From CAKZLS01 sp963701445 (GTDB lineage Bacteria > Pseudomonadota > Alphaproteobacteria > Rhodospirillales > Defluviicoccaceae): a DNA stretch of 64,000 nucleotides. Made by a program: the position numbers and the translations under genes. The stretch lies in NCBI GenBank assembly GCA_963701445.1, contig CAVPAM010000039.1:1-64000 (forward strand). Reading direction: 5' to 3'. Below, one piece after another: positions 63,786 through 64,000 of the stretch (the stretch's first letter is position 1; each line of letters starts with the position of its first letter). Below the pieces are notes generated by a model, which did not search any database, had not been told where the DNA came from, and saw only the letters and a list, made by a program, of their open reading frames with translations.

Positions 63786-64000
63786 TATTCTAAACTCCAT
63801 CGAAAAATCGGCGATCCTCCCGCGCAAGGTCGCAGAAAAGCGGAAGTTACCCGAAAACTCAGGCATGGTTTTGGTTTCCCGCCTTAGATGGTCGCGGTGC
63901 AATCCGGCGCATACGAGGCGCTGTATTCTTACACTGATTTCCCGCAATCAAAAGCGTTTACACCACCGTTCCTATCCCTCGGATAACCTCCATCCTCCCC

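Overview
The window is GC-rich (coding regions strongly GC3-biased) and looks like an alphaproteobacterium, probably of the Rhodospirillales type. It has ATGA-coupled operons, a FlgJ without a muramidase domain, a separate petABC set, PQQ synthesis, periplasmic quinoprotein oxidation and a DUF4410 lipoprotein. At least a dozen genes with otherwise intact protein homology are broken by single-base shifts, often next to short G/C runs. This is more likely sequence or assembly error than biology, so I annotate these as whole genes with the shift positions noted.

Layout. 0-2.1 kb: a secreted GDPD and a GST, both frameshifted. 2.1-3.6 kb: non-coding DNA bounded by an inverted repeat. 3.6-9.3 kb: a beta-glucan/glucoside cassette (SSS symporter, GH3, GH5). 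9.4-14.1 kb: Na/Pi cotransporter, small basic protein, YeeE/YedE transporter, methylmalonyl-CoA-decarboxylase-like crotonase, small hypothetical. 14.3-20.4 kb: accessory patch with a beta-propeller repeat remnant, a ParD/ParE-type toxin-antitoxin pair, a RAYT-type transposase with terminal inverted repeats, two AT-richer orphan genes, a serpin, and a dispersed gene remnant. 20.4-26.2 kb: flagellar operon flgI-flgJ-flgN-flgK-flgL (minus strand). 26.4-28.8 kb: hypotheticals.

29-58.3 kb is the heart of the window, a large PQQ alcohol-oxidation island. In order it holds a FIST sensor and a PAS hybrid histidine kinase; an ErdR/AgmR-type response regulator at the tail of pqqABCDE; a MoxJ/XoxJ-like binding protein behind a three-subunit aldehyde oxidoreductase of the aorABC (tungsten AOR) type; a Ped-type quinoprotein-associated set (binding protein, beta-propeller, ABC ATPase, ABC-2 permease); a second ABC importer; and the cytochrome bc1 operon petABC. 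Divergent from petABC are a PedF-like cytochrome c, a PQQ alcohol dehydrogenase with the extra Asp typical of lanthanide enzymes, another cytochrome c, a Sel1 protein, a NosR-like flavo-iron-sulfur membrane protein and ApbE. A roughly 25-bp element with core GCAATTGATAGAAAGTC lies upstream of pqqA, aorA, the Ped-type set, petABC and the cytochrome c/dehydrogenase operon, in the same orientation relative to each downstream gene. It looks like the shared control site of the island.

Working model (inference): periplasmic alcohols are oxidised by the quinoprotein, electrons pass through the c cytochromes and bc1-linked chain, the aldehyde is oxidised in the cytoplasm by AOR, and FIST-kinase-regulator signalling tunes expression. 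58.4-64 kb holds small secreted proteins, a DUF3955-like protein, MITE-like repeats related to the RAYT element, a CPA2 antiporter and a DUF4410 lipoprotein. I saw no rRNA, tRNA or CRISPR array.
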